Below are positions 39,641 to 51,503 of a stretch of DNA of 64,000 bases, piece by piece. The first letter of the stretch is position 1. Each line of letters opens with the position of its first letter. Below the pieces are notes generated by a model, which was given only the letters and a program-made list of their open reading frames with translations, was not told the origin of the DNA and made no database searches. Origin of the DNA: Prostheceraeus crozeri. Taxonomy: Eukaryota; Platyhelminthes; Polycladida; Euryleptidae. The translations under genes were made by a program, and so were the position numbers. The stretch spans positions 124,001 through 188,000 of the forward strand of contig CAJQUW010012527.1 of NCBI GenBank assembly GCA_907163375.1. The letters are read 5' to 3'.

Positions 39641-40489
39641 ACGAAGACAGATATGAACAAGCCGTTTCTTTCACTGAATTTGTCTCACTCTTAGCTTTCA
39701 AACGAGCTATGGCACGACAAAATCCGTCCACTGGAAGCCAAGATCGAAGCCAGCTCTCCCGAGGGGGGGAGGTCAGTGAAATTTGATGAAAAATGTTTTG
39801 GTGACGGTCCCAGGTCGAAATTCTACACTTTGGAAAATTTTCAAAATTTTACCCATACAAAGCCACTCTGACACTTAGGATTTTTTCAGGTGAGCGAGCT
39901 CCGACCTAAAATCTTGTAACCGCTCTAACTTTTGAACGGCTGGTCCGATTGACTCGCAACAAAAAATGTTGTCGAGCAGTTTTTTCTCCTCTTTCAAACG
40001 AGTAGCCTTAAGACAAAATCCGTTCACTAGAACCAAAGTTAGAAGATTGCTGTCGGGGGGGGGGGGAGGTCAGTGAAATTTGATGAAAAATGTTTTGGTG
40101 ACGGTCCCAGGTCGAAATTCCACACTTTGGAAAATTTTCAAAATTTTACCCATACAAAGCCACTCTGACACTTAGGATTTTTCAGGTGAGCTACGACAGT
40201 CCACCCTCCCAACCTGGCCGGCACACCACGCCAACCTGGCCGGCACACCACGCCAACCTACACATCACCGCGCGCTATACGACAGTCGGCCAGAGGGGGG
40301 GGACGTCAGCGAACCTGACGGACGCACGTGGCCGGCACACCACGACACTCTGCCGTTCCAGAGGGGGGGGACGTCAGACCCGAAGCACCACGGCGGCCGA
40401 CCACGACACTCTGCCGGTCCAGAGGGGGGGGGGACGTCAGCGACGGCGGCCATCTTGCGCGGTCCAGAAGTGGAGTTTTACTTACTACT
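39641..40489. repeat. Polinton right terminal inverted repeat
   Basis: This is an 849-bp inverted copy of the left repeat. It keeps the uninterrupted TTAA site (near 40009-40012) where the left copy carries piggyBac. Differences are mostly G-tract lengths and a tandem extra copy of a 24-bp GCCGGCACACCACG-containing unit (40208-40258). Confidence 0.9.
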
Positions 40490-40495
40490 TAGAGT
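40490..40495. repeat. Polinton target-site duplication, right
   Basis: TAGAGT follows the terminal CT of the right inverted repeat and is identical to 14007-14012. Confidence 0.93.
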
Positions 40496-42518
40496 CATTG
40501 TAAAAATGATGATTTTATGAGCATGAGCGGTTGATATATCCATAATAGAAAAACATACGTATCCGGTGATGCACTAGGAAAAACCCCTTCGGGTCTCAAA
40601 GAGTTACGTCCTTAATTATCTGTTGACAATGCCACATTGCGTTGAATGTTCTGTATATAGCAAGCCAAGTTTTTCGGACAACTTTGTCGGCCAATACATT
40701 TTGTCAAGACATTTACTCAGAAATTGGCCATTAATTCATACATCTTAAAGTAGGGTTGTATAAATTACCGTAACATTCCCAAGGCGGTAACTTACCAAAA
40801 ATTACCGTAATTTGTGCGGTAGGCCTACGTTACGGTAATTTATGAAAAATATAGCAGCAGCGCGACCGGCTCACCCAAGCAATTCAAGTATGTATTATTA
40901 GAAGACTATTTGACACTATAAGACTACCTAGAATCATAACGCCCCATTTGAGTCTTTATTTGTCAACTTCGTCCCCTGAGGTTAGTTGGCCCAATTTTGC
41001 AATTGCTTTTTGCAGCCAATAGCCATAGATATTGTGTAATTTGGTCTTAAAGTTGGAAGTTGGAATAAATTCAATTCTAGGCCTATTTCATTATTTTATT
41101 AAATCCATTTTAAACCTGTTCTCTTATTCGCGTGTCTTAATTTCTTAATAAAACAGCTATATGTAGACATGGCCTAGGACTTTCACCAAAATTGACTTAT
41201 GAATAAAAGACTTATTTTAATAGAAACATGCTTTTAATATACTGCTGCAAATTGAAAACGATAACAAAAATTTTGGGTGAAAAATATTTCTCTTTCAGAA
41301 AACAAATTGTTGTGAAACTTGATATAATCTCAATGAATAGGGCCTATACTGTTCAGAGACTGCTAAATGATTGTATACCGTACATAAAATGTAATCTTCA
41401 TCTATTCGGACTTGCATACATCGATGTTTATAAAAGTAAAAATTGCATACAACATATGTAATACCAGTAAATCAATGCGATTGGAGATAGATGGTACAAA
41501 ACATGCGAAGATGCGCACACAGGAAGACTACAAAAAATTCGATTAATCAGCACGGACAGCGCCGATAACAAAGATGTTAACAAAATGTATATAACAGAAA
41601 TGTTGAGTAACAAAATAATTCATTTTTTAGCAAGGTAATTGTAGCAAAAATTAGTATGGATCTCATGAATATAGGTTGGTATATTTACTTACAATGCAAG
41701 CTACAGGATTATGCACCGTTCAAAAGTGAAGAAATGTTCATATATGAATCAATCTGATTGGATATACAAATATATCATAAACATTTCTTCATCGACATTG
41801 TATAGATAAATTCTATTTCATATTAACTAATGCTTTCTAAAGCATGAACAGATATAAAACAATTGAGGACTAATACTCCAATGGAAACTGTGATCATGTT
41901 AAGCCGAACACAGTGCAAAACTACGCAAGAATTTCATAACTAATCAATCCGCACTTCATATCAAGATGTTGCATTAGGATTATTATTGCATCAATTATTA
42001 CCACTTACTGTATTTCGTTCCGTGTGTTTACACTGAACACGCTAATCGAAGAACAGATAGGGTCTAAAACTGACAGAAGAATGATAGGAACAGATATTTG
42101 ACTGATCGGACTAAGAGAATTTAGAACGCTTTAAGATAATGCTCAAGAATTTTTATGTTTTGATTCCCAATATGTACGAAAGTGTGTAACCTTGCTTGGT
42201 GATAAGTCTTTCCTCCCTATTATTTCATGTTTAGGATATTTTGTGAATGAATAATATATAGTAAATATTTATCAGGTACACACAATATTTTCTTCATCTA
42301 CTCGTTAATAGATGACAATAACTTAATAATGAATTTGAGTATGTGCATATTACAGAAAATTGAACTTTCGCGGTGAGGTGAAACTGACAATGAACAATTA
42401 CGGAAATTACATGTACCGGTACTGAGAAAATTTAAGGAGGACAAAATACTAAAAAATAAGACTAAACATGATCAGTGATTACCTTCACAAATAGTAGCCA
42501 TGCAGTAAGAGCACTGAA

Positions 42519-44993
42519 TTAAGAAGATAAACGACGAGCAACACGCTCTTCTTTAGTTGGAAATGCGAAGTCACCGCGTCTTCCAACATCTGGTGCTGAA
42601 ATGGCACATAGATCCTTTCGATCAACAGTTGACACATCGACAACCTCTGGAAATGTGTATGTACCGAATTTATTCACTTTGAGGAAAGACACAGTGAATT
42701 CATCTTCTTCCAACATTGCCGTTATCTTTCCAATGAATACCTTGTACTTCAAACCATGATTTCCCCTGCTTTCAACGATGATTCGTGCTGCCACAATATT
42801 CCCGACCTCTAGAGGAATATTCAAAGGGATGGTTTCCCTCTCGGACTGCAAAAACTGGTCATCATCCACTTCGTCTATTTCCATGAGGTCTTCGTCATCG
42901 TCACTATCAGAGGAATCCTGCACGGCACCACCAGCTTTGAGCAAATGATTTGGGTCATAATCTTCATTTTTTTGAAAATAAGATGACACTTATTCTTCTT
43001 TTGACCGGTTCCTTCTTCAAGTCGACTTTTTATTTTATGGTTGTAAGCAACAGACGTCAGAATACTTGCTCTTTCGTCAGTCAAGGAGTTCCTGAGTTTC
43101 GTTTTTTGAAGGCTGAATTCCTTATTTGCTCTCTCAACCGCAGCAGTTGTGGCCGACATCGAAAGAAGAACGACGGCTACCACATTCAGCTGTCGCGCAT
43201 TCCCATAGCATTGCCACCATTTAATCGAATCCGTGTCGTAGTCGACTTTCCAAATCATGCGGGATAAATTGAACAAATCACCCGATCTTGTTCTATATTC
43301 AAACAGATCCTTAGATACAGATATCGTTGAGAGTTTCGTTTTCTGTGCAATTTCGAAGATTGTATCTTCAGCAAGAACCAACTGTTGCTCCGTTAGAGTT
43401 CTACCCCTGAACCTGGGGGCCAGAAGGTTTGCTGCATAGTGCTGCCCGGAAATGCAGAATTTTCGGCGATTCTCGATGAATGATTGCACACATTTTTTCT
43501 CTTCATCAGAAAGAAATGATTGGCGTAGAGTTTTTGATCATTGAAGCTTCCATGTATGAAAACACCTCCGGCGCTATCGAGATTGAGATGAAGTCGCCTT
43601 CTGCTGCTGAAATAGCATGACTTGCAGGTTTCAGTAAAACCGTAGCGGTTTCGGTACGAACCCAGAAGTCATCTTCGTTTAAGGTTCTCATTTGCAGATG
43701 GATTGGAGCGTCGCAGTTTGAGTCAATAATGGCTAGTCTTAGGGCATTCTTTATATGCAAGTTTCGCTGCAACATCTCATAGTAACTGGACCATCGAGTC
43801 GGACAAGCCAGCTTCACATTCAAACCTCCGTGTTGAAGAAGAATGGCTTTTGGCACATGACGATATTTGAAAAATTTGGTTATTTCCAAATTTTCTGCGA
43901 GTACACTGCTCAACGATATCATTTTTCGCATGTCAGAAACCAATAGATTTATCCCATGGGCTAAACATCCATACGTGGTGACATTTGGAAATTCTTCTTT
44001 GATCATCTCCCAAGCCGCGACCATGTTGGCTGCGTTGTCAGTTACTAGAGATTTCAATCTTTCCGATTCAATTTGGTTCAGTTTGCAAAATTCTTGGATT
44101 GCAACAATAATACATTCTGCGATATACTCAGCAGTGTGCCGCTTCTCATTTGTGTGAATGCTTTTGAAGAAAATGGGCTGTGGTGTGAAGAATAGTATCT
44201 GTATGTGCGATTCATTTGCGATACACGACCAACCATCAGCTGCGACAGTGATACATTTCCAATCAGACGCCAGATCTTTGATTAGTGAATCGACAGTTTT
44301 CTTTTCATTCATCAACAGAGAATTGCTAAGAAGATGTCTTGACGGAATTTGAAAGGCTGGGCGAATCTTGTGAAAAAATTGGCGCCACCAACGATTTTCC
44401 GTTATACTCAACGGCGTTGCAGAAACATAAATGGCACGTGCTAAAGATATTTCGATTTCCCTTTGTTCTATGAGACTGGTTCGGTCGATGAATGGAGTCA
44501 ATTGTCTCTGTTCAGTATTCCTTGACGTAGAACCTGCTCCTTCAAAATCTTTGACTTTGACGGTTTCTCTAACTGTTTCTTTGTTCGCAGTACTGAGATT
44601 AGAAGAGGTTGTTGCTTTTTCATCTATGATATTTTCATCTGTCGAAGTATGACGATCGATATCAACTTCATAGTCATCATCACTATCAACAACACCGTCA
44701 GTATCAAGGAGAATAGACTCAGTAGCTGTTGAGGCAGATGAGTCAGTCATTGTCGTGTACTGCTGCAAGGTCAGACGTTTCTTCTTAGAAGCTACGGATT
44801 GCTGGCATACGGTTTCCCTGTATGATTCTTTCACACTTATTGGGACATAGTAGCAACCTTCCACTAAGTGACACCGCATGCGCGTTGCGTTACTTGCAAA
44901 CTTAGCAGAACAATATTTGCAAACACCCTTAGATTTTCTATTTTCTTCAATTTTGCTGAAGTGTTGCCATACATTACACTGATTCCGCGGCAT
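42519..44993 (-). CDS. hAT transposase with BED zinc finger, two frameshifts
   Basis: It starts at MPRNQCNVWQHFSK with an acceptor-like TTGCAG directly before the ATG. A BED finger (GVCKYCSAKFASNATRMRCH) is followed by an acidic linker, then the catalytic core with WKCITVAADGWS, SLVTDNAANMVAA and TYGCLAHGINLLV, then CPTRWSSYYEML. The frame open to 43506 is replaced by another (SFLSDEEKKCVQSFIE onward) near 43520. This second frame carries the hATC dimerisation part (VLLSMSATTAAVERANKEFS). A second shift near 42975 leads to a C-terminal extension ending at 42519. The reaction is cut-and-paste with an 8-bp duplication. Confidence 0.9.
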
Positions 44994-45272
44994 CTGCAAG
45001 GAAATACAACATAATTAATAAACGTTCAAATACAAGTAATTGAGGTTAACTGATGAGCATGGTACTGTTGTAAATAATCCATTAGTTAACACCAGAGATG
45101 ATCCGCTCCGATTACCTTTCCCTCACATTTCTCACATCACATGACAGGAAATTTCTCACGTTTTCTCACATCACGTAATAACGATTTTTTCACTTCTTAC
45201 CATAACCAGGGTTTCTACGACCCGAAAACCCACCCGGGAAACGCCGCGCAAATATTCAACCCGGACACCTCA

Positions 45273-45785
45273 TATACTGTATACGCTTGGTCTAACGATC
45301 TTTTGGCATAGAGGTCGAGCCCCGAAAGTGCCATTGGAAGTCGGCAGGTAGGGCATCCGGACTAAAAGTGTCACAACGCTCCAGATAAAGTCTGACTACG
45401 TATACTGTATACGCTTGGTCTAACGATCTTTTGGCATAGAGGTCGAGCCCCGAAAGTGCCATTGGAAGTCGGCAGGTAGGGCATCCGGACTAAAAGTGTC
45501 ACAACGCTCCAGATAAAGTCTGACTACGTATACTGTATACGCTTGGTCTAACGATCTTTTGGCATAGAGGTCGAGCCCCGAAAGTGCCATTGGAAGTCGG
45601 CAGGTAGGGCATCCGGACTAAAAGTGTCACAACGCTCCAGATAAAGTCTGACTACGTATACTGTATACGCTTGATCTAACGATCTTTTGGCGTAGAGGTC
45701 GAGCCCCGAAAGTGCCATTGGAAGTCGACAGATAGGGCTTCCGGACTAAAAGTGTCACAACGCTCCAGATAAAGTCTGACTACGT
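45273..45785. repeat. four-copy 128-bp minisatellite inside the hAT element
   Basis: Copies starting TATACTGTATACGC lie at 45273, 45401, 45529 and 45657, exactly 128 bp apart. The first three look identical and the fourth carries several changes. The unit contains AAGTGCCATTGGAAGTCGGC and GGGCATCCGGAC, phrases familiar from tails of marine-invertebrate non-LTR elements. Confidence 0.93.
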
Positions 45786-46513
45786 CAGCACCGTCCAAGC
45801 CCCCAGTATGGGGCAGTAGTGACGTTAAAGCTTCACATTGTCTTATGTTCAGCCAATTTTGAACCGCTCTTGAACTACCTCACTTATATTCAATAATATT
45901 GTGCATGTGCACAATATAGAAATTTCTAAACAAGGTAGATTTCATATTGTATTGAAGCTCCTAAAAGTAAGACGACCTACAGGATGAATCTGAAGTGGAA
46001 GCGTGTTTAAATATTCATCAAGGTGTATACGTTTTTTGATAAATAAAATTCCCTGAACATTTTTTTAAATTGACTTGACTTTGACCGAAAAGGGTGATTA
46101 TAGTACCCAAAAAATGATGACATCAATATCAATTGAAATTAATCCATTAAATGTACAATTTTTTTGTCTGATAGATGATGCTTTTGTTATACAACAGTTT
46201 ATATATCTTGATAATTTTCTGAGATAATGATTTAACAGTATTTTATAGGAGACGGTAATTTATAACCCAGGCCATTAAAACGTAAAATCAATTTTTTCTG
46301 AAACCATAGTTTACTTGTGATGCGAAATTACACTTGCATTAAAGCAAAAATTCAGCAGAGTTCATTTTGAATTGTTTTATTTCAGCATAACACATTACAA
46401 ACAATTATTTTCAGAGAAAACATGAATATAAGAATAAATTACCCGGTAATTTATCGGGTAATTTACCGGGTAAATTACCGCGCGGTAACTTACCTCACAG
46501 CCCTATCTTAAAG

Positions 46514-49100
46514 TATATGTTGGTGTGCCAGTGATAGATCATCGATTGAATGTGCATATAAGCTTATGCACATGCCTGACACGCTACAGTTTTACAAGTG
46601 GGCCTACTACAAATAGTTTATCATTGTCGTGATAACAGTAAAGCTACGAGTATATCGTGTCTGCAACACTCTATTGTTAATTTCGCATAAGAGCCTGATT
46701 TCACAATGGCCTGGATGTGTATGTCAATGCTAGGCTATTAAGTTAATAAGCTAAATTTAAAATATTACCTATCCGTGTATATTTAAGACCATTTTCTATC
46801 AAAAAGCATCCATTGACAATAGAGACAAAAGTCTCTAACGTCGGTGACGGGAGCAAATAGCTACTTTACATGCATATGCAATTGTGCATGCGCAACCACA
46901 AATGGCGCGTATGCTGAGCAACTTCAAACTGATGTTGGTGTGAAAGAATTAAAATGATCAGTTTATAGTTGAGTGCTCAGTCATATTGAATAACATCTTT
47001 TCTATATTGGGAGTGACTCATGTCGAAGTCGCGTGAATATGAAGTGTTGTGTTTAGTTTCTGTTTGCATGGCATAAATCGTTCTATAAAACATACGTAGC
47101 TGTGCAAAATTTCATAATCCTTTGAAAATTCTGTATACACCACACCAACTGCAACTTCGATCATGATTGACATCCCCACATGTGCGACGAACCGAATTTT
47201 ATTGTAATTCAAAAGGATGAATGGCTTAATCTTCACGGGTACGTTGAATGTGGAATATGAAAGAGAAAGCGTAGATTGCTTCGGCTGCGCTAATCGGTGC
47301 CTGCAGCGTACAGACATGAGAGCAAAAGATCAACTTATAGTTGTCATCATAATAAAATAAGTAATTGTTGAAATCGTTGACTTCAGCTCATAGCTTTTGA
47401 ATCGATTAGCTATCATGGCTCCAATACCCAAACCTCGTCATTCCCAGTCAAAAGTTACTTCGAGGCAAAATGATGATCTCTGAAGATGTATGGTAAAATA
47501 CAGAAATTTTAGTGTTTGTGGAGTGATAATTGTCTTTTGCATTTTGTGGCCAATATTTAGGTCTATTAATTGTCAATTTTCAACACACCATTCAAATGGT
47601 CTTCGTCTGCTCCGACCGAAAATGTCTTTCATTTTAAGTTTCAAGAGGATTTTTTGGCATAAAAATTCATTTGAAATTCAAAAACACCTCAGTATTGCAT
47701 GTCCACACGAAAAACTCATTTTTTGGATTGCTGTAGAACAAAAAAATACAATATGTATTTAAGCGAATTTTGGCTCAATTATTTCCTAATACCTTTGAAT
47801 CAAAGAAATATCAAGAGTTGAGAAATCAAACTCATTGAAATCAGAGCTAGGTCAACTGTATAGCTGTCCACAACTTTTTCTGTCATCACATCGACGCCGT
47901 TTTCGTCATCACATCAACGCCTCCTTATTTGGATTGACTGCATCATCAGACGAAACTTAATAATAACATGTAGAATGCGTATAACTGGTCTTAATTGATA
48001 ATCAAAAGTCGCTGAACTAATGCTCATTGATATTGCATCATTTTTCTAGAAAAATTCCGTATTTTCTTTAAAAAAGTGACCACAATTCGTCAGCACATCG
48101 ATCACGGCTACGTGATCTCCTAATCAGGGGAATTGCTCAATGGATCTAATATTTTCATGATCAACAGCTTTCCGAAGACTTCCATCATGGCATAATTGGA
48201 TTTGTCATTCAATCTTTATACTTTGCTCCATGCATCAAAAATATCACAAGCTGTCATCATGCCTACGGAATTAGGATTTACTAGGTGATATCGATGACAA
48301 AAGGTGTCGTATAGGACACCTCCGTAATTCAGGGGGGTAAAAATGTTCAGTAAAGCTAGTGTTAAGCTAAACAAATGCTTTCAAATTTTAGTAAGTCAAT
48401 GTAAGTTTCGACTGCAGTAGCCTACTCTTTAACACAACGAAAGCAAGTTTTGCAAGCTAAAGTCATGGAAGCAAGTTTAGCAAGTCCTTTCAAATTCTGA
48501 TAAGTTGATGCAAGTTTTACAAACATGGACAGTAACACCACGGAAACAAGTTTCACATTACAAGTTTTAGCCTAAACAAAGCAAGTTAAACATATTTCTC
48601 AAAATATAGCAATGCGAATTCAAACTTTACATAACGCTTGCAAGCGCTTGCAAGTTTTAATCGAATTTTGAAAATTCTTGCAAGCTTTCCCATAGTTTCA
48701 CAAGTTTGCGCGTCCCGGGTGACGACGCCGTCGATATCATGATTTTCAGCGTCGATGTGATGATGGAATTTTTTTTATGTCGCCATTTAATATCTGCATG
48801 CTTGATATATCCTTAGAAGATGCTGAGGAGAAGACGCAAAGTGTAGGTGCCTATCAACTGGAAAAGTAAGGCGCCAATTGCCCTGTTTTTACATCTACAC
48901 CTTGCAAACAGTTCCTATGCATCAATCGAATATAGTGTTTAAGCTTCCCTCTTTTTATCTTTAAATCAACGAGTCGCTCCTTTTAAAAGAGAAAGTGACA
49001 AAAGAAGCAGTCGGATTATTGATCACAAATTCCTGTACAGATTCTGAAGATTTTTTTACCGATAATCTAAATTAGGCATCAGAGTCAGAGAATGGCATAC
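46514..49100. other. intergenic AT-rich region between hAT and CACTA elements
   Basis: No gene is supported. A MITE-like inverted pair (47883-48763) and a run of GCAAGTTTT-type words (48460-48710) are the only structures seen. Confidence 0.6.
47883..48763. mobile_element. MITE-like element, 0.88 kb (tentative)
   Basis: A perfect 15-bp inverted pair TCATCACATCGACGC (47883-47897) / GCGTCGATGTGATGA (48749-48763) is seen, with a further imperfect TCATCACATCAACGCC at 47907. A single relative (GTCATCCCATCGACGCC) is near 59492. No clear target duplication was found, so the limits are uncertain. Confidence 0.4.
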
Positions 49101-49715
49101 CACACTAGTGGACAAAATTACGGAAACATTGTAATTAATTGCGCAATTCTCGCGCAATTCTCATATATTTTTGACAATTAATTACAATGAATTTATTGCA
49201 ATTTCTTTGTTTTTTTGCTATATTAGTTGCAATTCTTGTATATTCCACGAACAATTTATTGCAATTATTGTACATTTCTCCCACAATTTATTGCGACTTA
49301 AGCGTACTCTATAGAGATTGAATTCTCATCCTTACAACAAAATGCAATGTACACAAAACCATCCTCGCATTTCTGTGTATGTTAGAGCAAACAATGTGAA
49401 CTTTGATGACATGTAATTTCAAATTCTGTATACAGTTGATACAATATCATTACAGCATAGAGTATTTTACGGCGACAAAACAGGAAAGTTTCACACAGAT
49501 CTAGGATATGTAGGTCACTCGTCGTGTAGCTTGCTCATTTTGTCTCAAGCTTCCGATCATTAAGTAATCAACAGCACAGACTACTTAAGTCTGATGCCCT
49601 ATTTATCATCATTCATTTGCAAACGAAACGCTGCAAATAAATATTTCTCGGCTTCTTTAGCTGACATACAAGGACACTGCGAATAAGCGATCTTTTAATT
49701 TCCTAGATCTGTGTT

Positions 49716-51503
49716 TTAATTATATTCCGATATTACTGTGCAAGGCATTACCAATGTCATACAGTCACCCAGATTACTATCAAAACCTTTCAAAGTTACA
49801 CAAGGCACCAGCAAAGATGATACAGGTATTTCACAAAATTCCTCCGTATGTTTTACAACAAAAATAAAGACATTTGTAACCAAAAGATCAGTAAGATGTC
49901 GAGGTATACCATGTAATGCATAATTCGAGAAATCAAGCATACGTACAGTGCAACATTGTAGCACAGTTGCCCTGGCAACAATACGACCATCAACATGTTT
50001 AATAAATTCTATGACATCAATTAATTGATTTTTACTAATTACTGTAGCTGTATAAATAGAAGTGTATCGATCACTTTTGCTATATGATCTCGAACAAAAT
50101 TTTAATTTACCTTTACGAATACAACCCTTGTTAAGAAAATGATATTCATCACTATTCCTATCCGGTACAATGTCTAGAAGCTTCAAAAGTTCAGACTTAT
50201 TTTCATAAGAAGCAACATCCAAATAACAACTGCTATGTTTTAACAAATAATATTTGTCACATATTTGTTTGAAGTAATCTGTGGTTCCTTGGGTATACAA
50301 TTTTAGCGCTTTCATCTGGGCTTCGAAAGAAAACATAAACAAAATGGTAACGCTCCAAAACGTTCAACTTGATCACCGAGATGTAACAGCTGGTGCATAG
50401 TTACAGTACACATGGAGGTATTATACAGAGTATTCAAAGCAGAGTGAAAGTAAACGAAAAGTTCTTTGATGCTACGTGAAAACGATCTCGCAGATCTCAT
50501 ATAACACATTCTACAACCATACAAAAATGTCAAAAAATGAAATACATATTTCTGGTCATTTATATGTTTATAAAACAAGGACAATACTATCGTTGGTACA
50601 CTATAGAAAAATAAGAAGTACATGTAATCACGAGCTTTCCAAAATGACCGATCATTTAACGAAACTGGTCTTGCCATAAAAACTGGAATTTTTACTGTTT
50701 CTAATACCTTGTCATAGTTGACAGTATGTCTTCCAATGAAATAAATTTCTCTATAAGATGATGAGTCTAAAAGCTTTTTCAGTAACAATTTAAAAGTTTT
50801 CAAATACGAGGTGCAGTGGATCAAGTAAAACAAGTGACGGTATACTAAGATAATTTGACAACCAAGACTTTCCTTTAATACCAAATAAGGTTTATCACAT
50901 GAGCCAGTTCACTGTATTCCCTATATTGATCATCACTAATAGGTTCGTAAACGTCTCCGTACCTTCGAGTGTGACCCCTGCCAGCTCTTACCACTCTGCC
51001 CGATGCACCAAGCATCCAAATTTACCATTGAATTGTTGATGATTCAAGATACTCGCGGCGGCCGGTAGATCAAACACAGCAGTATGCAACTTCGGTAGAA
51101 CTCTGATATATGAGCATCCCAGATTCAAGTCCATTGGGCTACCAATACCAGACGTTTTCAAATAATCTGTTAAAAAGTGACACCAATCAGGTTTAACCCT
51201 ACTTACTCAAAGTCCAAGGATGATAACATTTTCTCGTTTGGTTCGTAGATGTAACGGCAAATCCAAAAGCATACAATGGACAGGCCAGACTGTTGATTTC
51301 TTATACCTATACAATTGTCCACCATCAGTAGAGAGATGTAGATGCAGGACAATAATATCTGTATCACCAATACCGCATCCTCCAAGAATATCACTGTTGT
51401 CATGTTCCAAATCACGTCGATAGTTTCTGATTGTATCCAAATAGCGACACAGTAATAATTCTAATTGCCAAGTTATATCAAAAGTTACACATTTTTTCAT
51501 CAA
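49716..51503 (-). pseudogene. CACTA-type transposase remnant (several frameshifts)
   Basis: Pieces in order on the - strand are: IIVLHLHLSTDGGQLYRYKK and VHCMLLDLPLHLRTKRENVI (51503-51207); FDLPAAASILNHQQFNGKFG (near 51060); RRYGDVYEPISDDQYREY (near 50960); YLIHCTSYLKTFKLLLKKLL, RSFWKARDYMYFLFFYSVP and TVTMHQLLHLGDQVERFGAL (50884-50312); and FSFEAQMKALKLYTQGT (50342-49716). These follow the animal EnSpm-type transposase ('DG..l..S..S.WP....ilNLP..lR', 'DLPA.A..LN..QFNG..GC', 'E.RKFW.A.E.R.FLLYY', 'NVHQLLHL...V...GPLW..S.F.FE'). At least three frame changes and stops separate them, so it is non-functional. Confidence 0.82.

Larger units (their letters stand above)
14013..40489. mobile_element. 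Polinton/Maverick element, 26.5 kb, near-complete, carrying a nested piggyBac
   Basis: The ends are set by a perfect 6-bp target duplication TAGAGT (14007-14012 and 40490-40495) and terminal inverted repeats starting AGTAGTAAGTAAAAC, the AG start and 6-bp duplication being Polinton hallmarks. Parts inside include protein-primed DNA polymerase B, RVE integrase with chromodomain, packaging ATPase, adenain-like protease, major capsid and penton-like proteins, and pVI/core-like basic proteins. Without the 3.2-kb piggyBac and one TTAA copy the element is about 23.3 kb, at the large end for the family. The copy looks recent (exact duplication, near-identical inverted repeats) and nearly whole, with about two or three breaks besides the piggyBac insertion. 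Confidence 0.96.
40751..46505 (-). mobile_element. hAT DNA transposon, 5.75 kb
   Basis: Exact 8-bp target duplications TCTTAAAG lie at 40743-40750 and 46506-46513. The ends read TAGGGTTGT and ACAGCCCTA (inverted, one mismatch in 9). Subterminal regions are rich in GGTAATTTA / TAAATTACC words. It has one transposase gene on the - strand and a 4 x 128-bp minisatellite in its non-coding part. The exact duplication suggests recent insertion, while the two transposase frameshifts make it non-autonomous now. Bases 40860-42518 and 45790-46440 hold no supported gene. Confidence 0.93.

Noticed and set aside
45273-45785. CRISPR-like array
   Set aside because: The units are contiguous 128-bp repeats without unique spacers, inside a eukaryotic DNA transposon.
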